From assembly GCA_016188835.1 (NCBI GenBank), contig JACPHB010000004.1, positions 1 through 50,275 of the forward strand: DNA of 50,275 nt, in the 5' to 3' direction. The DNA is from Parcubacteria group bacterium. GTDB taxonomy: Bacteria; Patescibacteriota; Minisyncoccia; UBA10092. The translations under genes and the position numbers were made by a program. Shown here piece after piece: positions 45,520-50,275 of this stretch (its first letter is position 1; each line of letters begins with the position of its first letter). Under the pieces are notes generated by a model that made no database searches, was not told where the DNA came from, and was given only the letters and a program-made list of their open reading frames with translations.

Positions 45520-45555
45520 GGTCGCATAATTTACCTATAGGACAGTTATGCGACC
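45520..45555. repeat. TCCTATAGGA-like-core hairpin, copy C
   Basis: GGTCGCATAA (45520-45529) / TTATGCGACC (45546-45555); core CCTATAGG. Confidence 0.88.
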
Positions 45556-45647
45556 AAAGAAATTAAGCTAATCTATAAAAGTATTAAAATTTATTTGTAA
45601 AAGTATTAAAATTTAAGTAGTTTTAATGTATAACAACCCTTTTCTAT

Positions 45648-46568
45648 ATGATTATCTTTCTCTACGGCCAGGATTCTTATCGAATCAATCAAAAGTTAAA
45701 GGAGATTATTTCGGGTTATAAAGCTAAAAATCCGAGCGGATTTAATTCGGTTAATTTTGATTTAGCGGACGGTAAAATTGAAGATTTTTTTGAAGCGGTA
45801 AAGTCAAGTTCTTTAATTCCGGAAAAAAAACTTATTATCGCAAAAAACATTTTTTCAATCAAAAACCAATCGGAACCGATTTTAAAATTTCTAAAAACTC
45901 AAAACAAAGTTTCGGAAGAAAATATTATTTTAGTCATCACTCATTTCGGCGATTCTTCAAAAAATAAACTTTTTGAATATTTAACGAACAAACCGAACCA
46001 ATTTCAAAATTTTAAACTGCTTAAAGATTATGAAGTTAAAGATTGGGCTAAAAAATTTTTAAATTCATTTGATATAGTACTTACCGGAGAGGCCTTAGAT
46101 TTTTTAATTTCAAACTATAGTTGCGATCTTTGGCGGCTTAACTCCGAAATAAAGAAACTAGCCGATTTTAAGATTAAAGGGGTTGTTAGTAAATCGCAAG
46201 TTGAAGAACTTGTTGTTTCTAATCGGGAACACAATATTTTTGAATTAACTGATGCTTTACTGCGAAAAAATAAAATAAAAGCGCTAAAAGCGCTCCATAT
46301 TGTAATAGATGGTGGCGAAAAACCGACCGAATTATTGGGGCTTTTAGCTTGGCAAGTCAGGAATCTTTTGAGATTTAAAACCGGCGCTACGCCGAGTCAG
46401 TTAAAACTCCATCCCTTTGTGTTGGGGAAATTAAAAGAATCGGAAAAAACCTTTCCCGTGGAAGAACTTAACGCATTTTTATCAAAAATCATTGATTTGG
46501 ATTTAGCTTTCAAAACAACCGATATAAATGAAAAAACCGCGCTCTCGCTTTTGATTTCGGAAATTTGA
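45648..46568 (+). CDS. holA: DNA polymerase III subunit delta
   Basis: MIIFLYGQDSYRINQKLKEI...; NIFELTDALLRKNKIKALKAL; LLGLLAWQVRNLL. Confidence 0.9.
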   Translation: MIIFLYGQDSYRINQKLKEIISGYKAKNPSGFNSVNFDLADGKIEDFFEAVKSSSLIPEKKLIIAKNIFSIKNQSEPILKFLKTQNKVSEENIILVITHFGDSSKNKLFEYLTNKPNQFQNFKLLKDYEVKDWAKKFLNSFDIVLTGEALDFLISNYSCDLWRLNSEIKKLADFKIKGVVSKSQVEELVVSNREHNIFELTDALLRKNKIKALKALHIVIDGGEKPTELLGLLAWQVRNLLRFKTGATPSQLKLHPFVLGKLKESEKTFPVEELNAFLSKIIDLDLAFKTTDINEKTALSLLISEI

Positions 46569-46570
46569 AA

Positions 46571-46713
46571 TAAAAAATAAAATAAATATTTTTCTTCGCG
46601 CGCTCGGTCATCCAGCGATGACCTCGCTGTCCGTTTCGCCCCGACGCTCGCCTACGGCGAGACCATGCCGTCGGGGCTGCAAAAGCTTCAGAAAAAAACT
46701 TATTTTATTTTTT
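46571..46713. repeat. Large intergenic stem-loop element, family 3 (E8)
   Basis: A/T-rich complementary arms; inner stem CCCCGACG/CGTCGGGG; shared core motifs with 38060-38245. Confidence 0.75.
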
Positions 46714-46973
46714 TACAACTTGTTAACCGTTTTTGTTAACCGCGATTTTAATCTCGCGGCGGTATTTTTCTTTAGGATATGGGTCTTAACGGCTTTATCT
46801 ATGGCTTTATAAACTTTCGGCAAAATCTCCAAAGCGCTTTTTTTGTCTTTGGCGGCTATTAGTTTTTTTAGCGCTTTTATCTCATCTTTAAATAAGCGAG
46901 ATTGTTTTAAATTTCTCGCCCGGCGCTTTTTATTTTGCCTCAAGGCCTTTTTTGCCGATTTTGTTATTGGCAT
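46713..46973 (-). CDS. rpsT: 30S ribosomal protein S20
   Basis: MPITKSAKKALRQNKKRRARNLKQSRLFKDEIKALKKLI...HILKKNTAARLKSRLTK. Confidence 0.93.
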   Translation of the reverse strand: MPITKSAKKALRQNKKRRARNLKQSRLFKDEIKALKKLIAAKDKKSALEILPKVYKAIDKAVKTHILKKNTAARLKSRLTKTVNKL

Positions 46974-46983
46974 ATTCTTAAGA

Positions 46984-47089
46984 TTTAAAGATAAGAAAAT
47001 GGATTTTTAAAATTGTAGGTGGGGGCGTGCCGTTCGCCGAAGGCGAACGGGGCTAAGCAATTTTTAAAATCTATTTTCTTATCTTTAAA
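46984..47089. repeat. Large intergenic stem-loop element, family 1 (E6)
   Basis: About 31-nt arms with two mismatches; core GTAGGTGGGGGCGTGCCGTTCGCCGAAGGCGAACGGGGCTAAGC. Confidence 0.9.
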
Positions 47090-47143
47090 CTATAATACAC
47101 TCTGTTTTCAAATTTGGCAAATTTCAGCTATACTTAAGTCAAC

Positions 47144-47722
47144 ATGATTTCCTATCTTGAAGGGAAAATTATAGAGAAAAACGAGAAGTTTTTTGTGATT
47201 AATGCTGGCGGCGTTGGCTACCGGATTTTTTCTCATCAAGGGATTTTGGAAAAAATCCCCGCTATCTCTCAAAACATTGGCGTTTGGACGCATCTTTATG
47301 TTCGCGAAGATACACTTGATTTATATGGATTTACAGAAAAAGAAGAGCTTGAATTTTTTGAGACCCTAATTTCCATTTCCGGCATTGGCCCGAAATCGGC
47401 GCTGGGGATTTTGGAGGTGGCGCCGGTAGCGAGTTTAAAGCAGGCAATTGTTTCGGAAGATGAGACATTCTTTACTAAAGTATCCGGAGTGGGAAAAAAG
47501 ACGGCCCAACGGCTAATTTTAGAGCTTAAAAATAAATTAGCCAAGACAATAATGCCTATCAAAGGGAGTGATTCGGCTGAAATGGCAGAAGCGATGGATG
47601 CGTTAGTAAGTTTAGGGTACAAAGAGCGTGACGCAAGAAAAGTTTTACAGGAAATTACAAAAGACATTAAGGGTGTTGAGGCAAAAATAAAAGCGGCATT
47701 AAAAATTTTAGGAAAAAAATAA
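47144..47722 (+). CDS. ruvA: Holliday junction helicase subunit RuvA
   Basis: MISYLEGKIIEKNEKFFVINAGGVGYRIF...SISGIGPKSALGIL...VSGVGKKTAQRLILELK. Confidence 0.96.
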   Translation: MISYLEGKIIEKNEKFFVINAGGVGYRIFSHQGILEKIPAISQNIGVWTHLYVREDTLDLYGFTEKEELEFFETLISISGIGPKSALGILEVAPVASLKQAIVSEDETFFTKVSGVGKKTAQRLILELKNKLAKTIMPIKGSDSAEMAEAMDALVSLGYKERDARKVLQEITKDIKGVEAKIKAALKILGKK

Positions 47723-47723
47723 A

Positions 47724-48206
47724 ATGAGTTGGTGGCTTAATATAATTGAATATTTAAAAAATTCGGAAGACATCTCGGCTGACGGCAATGTTAGCGTTAA
47801 GAAAGCTGTTACCAAAGCCCTAGCCGAAAGCGCGGTTGATCTGTTGTATTATATCGTCGGATTATTTACCACGTTGTATTTTTTTGTCGCCGCTTACTTG
47901 TTTTTTTTGGATGCCGGCGTTTATAATGGCCTTTTTATAAAAATATTTGATTCTTTGTCAGAACCGTATCTTGGTTCGGTCGGTATCTATGTTATACTAA
48001 AAGAAGTCAGAAAACGACAATTAAAAACTAAAAGCAAACATTTGGGGGAATACTTTGTTTTTTCTTGGCTGATTTTATTTATAGTTGCCGTTGGTTTTGT
48101 ATGGATTTCGCCAAATTACCATTTTGACGAAATAATGGGCGCCATAACAACAATAACTTTGGCTTTAACGGTAATTTACACCGGCGGTTTACTTCATAAG
48201 CCATAA
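47724..48206 (+). CDS. Hypothetical membrane protein
   Basis: 160-aa ORF with multiple TM segments directly after ruvA. Confidence 0.7.
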   Translation: MSWWLNIIEYLKNSEDISADGNVSVKKAVTKALAESAVDLLYYIVGLFTTLYFFVAAYLFFLDAGVYNGLFIKIFDSLSEPYLGSVGIYVILKEVRKRQLKTKSKHLGEYFVFSWLILFIVAVGFVWISPNYHFDEIMGAITTITLALTVIYTGGLLHKP

Positions 48207-48233
48207 TTTATAATTAAAATATTTTAAAAATTT

Positions 48234-48437
48234 ATGAAAAATCACAATCATGATTTGGTTCATCATTTGTCAGAAACAATCGACAGCATTTGGCGATACG
48301 ATGAATATATTAAGAACTCCCAGGGCTGCGATTCCTGCACGGCAATGTGGAACAAATTAAAACAAACGGATATGGAAGTGGAAAATGTGTTGAAATTTGA
48401 AATACAAAAGCATATCGATGAAAAAAGATTTGACTAA
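48234..48437 (+). CDS. Hypothetical protein
   Basis: 67-aa ORF followed by terminator hairpin. Confidence 0.55.
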   Translation: MKNHNHDLVHHLSETIDSIWRYDEYIKNSQGCDSCTAMWNKLKQTDMEVENVLKFEIQKHIDEKRFD

Positions 48438-48446
48438 CCAGATAAT

Positions 48447-48487
48447 AAAAAACCCGTTGGTTGCAACCAACAGGTTTTATTTTTTTT
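48447..48487. terminator. Intrinsic terminator (bidirectional)
   Basis: AAAACCCGTTGGTTGCAACCAACAGGTTTTATTTTTT. Confidence 0.8.
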
Positions 48488-48908
48488 AAACAACAAAGTT
48501 TAATTGATTTTTCCAAACAACCGGGTGCTTATTGATCGGATAGATATACCAGCCGTCTTCGTCGTGCCAATAGTAGGATTTCTTTCCTTCTGTGACTTTA
48601 TTTACGCCGATTATTAAATCGTAAGGTTTTACATTTTTGCTTACAATGGCGCCGGCGGCAATGTAGGCATAATCACCAATTGTTATCGGAGCAATAAGAT
48701 TTGCTCCCGAGCCGATAAAAACATAGTTGCCGAGAATTATAGAATGTTTCTTGTTACCATTATAATTACAGAAGACCGTTCCGCGGCCGATACTAATTTC
48801 CGGACTTATCCAAGCGCTGTCAGGATCAATGACGCTAACGCCGCCATTAATGATAAATTTTTCAAGAAGAATCGGCGTCTGCGAAAGTTTTGGCGGGAAA
48901 TTTAGCAT
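48486..48908 (-). CDS. Left-handed beta-helix (hexapeptide) acyltransferase-like protein
   Basis: ISIGRGTVFCNYNGNKKHSIILGNYVFIGSGANLIAPITIGDYAYIAAGAIVSKNV. Confidence 0.85.
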   Translation of the reverse strand: MLNFPPKLSQTPILLEKFIINGGVSVIDPDSAWISPEISIGRGTVFCNYNGNKKHSIILGNYVFIGSGANLIAPITIGDYAYIAAGAIVSKNVKPYDLIIGVNKVTEGKKSYYWHDEDGWYIYPINKHPVVWKNQLNFVV

Positions 48909-49020
48909 TTATGCATTCTCCCTTTCCGCTCGTATCATTGATTTTTTCTTTAATTTTTTAAATTACCATTGTAGCGATAGTAAAACAAAAAAGCGGCTAA
49001 GTCAATTATTATGGGCGAGA

Positions 49021-49046
49021 GGATCTGCCTGCCGGCAGGCAGGTTT
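49021..49046. repeat. CPR-type palindrome CTGCCTGCCGGCAGGCAG
   Basis: Direct reading of perfect palindrome. Confidence 0.8.
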
Positions 49047-49129
49047 TGCGGTTTTTATCGGAACAGCTTTTATCTTTATTGTATCATGATATTCTGACTT
49101 TTAACTAAGAGGAACCTAAATACAAGGGA

Positions 49130-50275
49130 TTAGAGCCCAGTACCCGCAGATAGCTTATAGATATACACGTTGCCGTACACGCTATTAACGAGAATAAATT
49201 CATTCTTGGACGGCACATAGCGGAATCTGCCGAATGTACCTTTTGTTGTTGGGGCTGTCGGGACAACCGTATTAGTTGAGGCGGCTACAATTCTCGCCCA
49301 AGTCCACGTTGTCGTATCCAAGCTATAGACATCAACTCCGCCTTTCCAGAGAATTATTTTTTTACTAACCGGATCGTAATCTAATCCGGGAGCTTGAGCA
49401 TTCTCTAGATTACTCACACCCGAAGTTATCGGCGTGAAATATCGGAATGTTTTTAAGTCCCAGACAAAAAACTGTCCGTCTCCTATTGAGACAAAATAGC
49501 GGTTTACCGGATCAATTACAGCGGTTCTATTCCGTTCGCCAAGATCGCCGCCTACATCGCCTCGCTGTGTCCAGGTGTCTCCAACCGGGTCATACTCGAA
49601 AAATTTTGTCATGGACTGTTCGAAGATGTGCCCGGTAACTGGGTCGTAGGCGGTTTGGACGCCGAGTTGGGTCTGCGGGATATTTTTTTTCTGCGTCCAT
49701 TTCGAGGCATTAAAATCAAATGTCCATGTGTCGTTACCGGCCCCGCCGCCACCGCAGGCAAGAGAACCTCCTTGAATCCAGAATTTATCTATATTAGGAG
49801 CGTATTGCAGGCCGGAATAGGTATGCCGAGAAACCGGATTGCCATCGGCATACGTGATATAGCACGGAGCGCCGAGCGGATCCGGGATGCTCGGACTCGG
49901 CCCCCATGGGCGAGACCACGTTAACGAATTGACATCAAAGGTGTAAATTTCATTTCCGCCATAGTCCCCGTGCCCTCCTCCCCAAACAATCAGGCGGTCC
50001 CGAGTCGTGTCGTAAGCGCCGCCGCTCCAGGCATCAATTACAGAACTAAGACGTCCCGGAGGAAGCGGACTGGGAGCAACTGCGCTCAATTGGGAATTCG
50101 GCACCATAAACCACTCGCCAGCGTTCACGGTTGTTGACAACACGGACGCTTCCGTAGTTGCCGATGCTGATGCTGACTGAAGAGAAACATTTCCCGCCGC
50201 GTCATATGCCGCAACAGTATAAGCGTAAGTAGTTGATGGGAGAAGGCCGGTATTTTGATAAGAAGTAGTGTTTGA
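49130..50275 (-). CDS. Secreted FnIII + kelch/galactose-oxidase-like beta-propeller protein, partial (5' end outside window)
   Basis: In-frame upstream of the track ORF: SNTTSYQNTGLLPSTTYAYTVAAYDAAGNVSLQSASASATT (FnIII); kelch-like GGAYDTTRDRLIVWGGGHGDYGGNEIYTFD, GNDTWTFD. Confidence 0.8.
   Translation of the reverse strand, partial: SNTTSYQNTGLLPSTTYAYTVAAYDAAGNVSLQSASASATTEASVLSTTVNAGEWFMVPNSQLSAVAPSPLPPGRLSSVIDAWSGGAYDTTRDRLIVWGGGHGDYGGNEIYTFDVNSLTWSRPWGPSPSIPDPLGAPCYITYADGNPVSRHTYSGLQYAPNIDKFWIQGGSLACGGGGAGNDTWTFDFNASKWTQKKNIPQTQLGVQTAYDPVTGHIFEQSMTKFFEYDPVGDTWTQRGDVGGDLGERNRTAVIDPVNRYFVSIGDGQFFVWDLKTFRYFTPITSGVSNLENAQAPGLDYDPVSKKIILWKGGVDVYSLDTTTWTWARIVAASTNTVVPTAPTTKGTFGRFRYVPSKNEFILVNSVYGNVYIYKLSAGTGL

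Noticed and set aside
1-50275. CRISPR array or cas operon associated with the Cas2-like protein
   Set aside because: No regularly spaced direct repeats and no cas1 or other cas genes; the Cas2-like domain is in a PaaX-like standalone protein.
1-50275. Alternative genetic code (UGA = Gly, code 25) as in some CPR lineages
   Set aside because: Several confident genes (uvrD, comM, dnaN) terminate naturally at TGA with expected C-termini, and no in-frame TGA interrupts conserved domains.

Overview
The window looks like a Patescibacteria/CPR (Parcubacteria-like) chromosome segment. This is inferred from gene content, A/T-rich composition and characteristic palindromic repeats. It uses the standard bacterial code, with TGA as stop. 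It includes the replication-origin neighbourhood (jag-yidC-rnpA-rpmH | dnaA-dnaN) and many housekeeping genes: pnp, comM, uvrD/pcrA, ksgA, PBP1A, tyrS, ruvC-yebC-ruvB, pilB-like, tsaE, polA, mutM, holA, rpsT and ruvA. It also has a T4SS-like envelope cluster (about 15.4-27.6 kb), a HicA/HicB-like pair, a TrmB-like regulator, a PaaX/Cas2-like protein, and a partial FnIII/kelch secreted protein at the right end. No tRNA, rRNA or CRISPR array was recognised. The most unusual content is non-coding. (1) Large intergenic stem-loops share a conserved core, but their long flanking arms differ at each locus while staying self-complementary. (2) Hairpins with a TCCTATAGGA-like core and TGRWCGCAWA-like arms occur three times, and two of them bracket the PaaX/Cas2-like gene. 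(3) In-frame palindromic elements lie inside ksgA, the trmB-like gene, yidC, pnp, polA and a Pro-rich T4SS gene. The ksgA and trmB copies are both exactly 87 nt and encode nearly the same 29-aa peptide. (4) A roughly 1.8-2.2 kb GC-richer, hairpin-dense tract (11.25-13.1 kb) has one SD-preceded ORF and no recognised gene. (5) A small RNA candidate has a perfect promoter, an intrinsic terminator and a palindromic operator shared with the trmB promoter. Three conserved genes also look disrupted: yidC (internal deletion plus frameshift), pilB (in-frame TAA) and virB4 (frame change). All calls are from reading the sequence; no searches were run.
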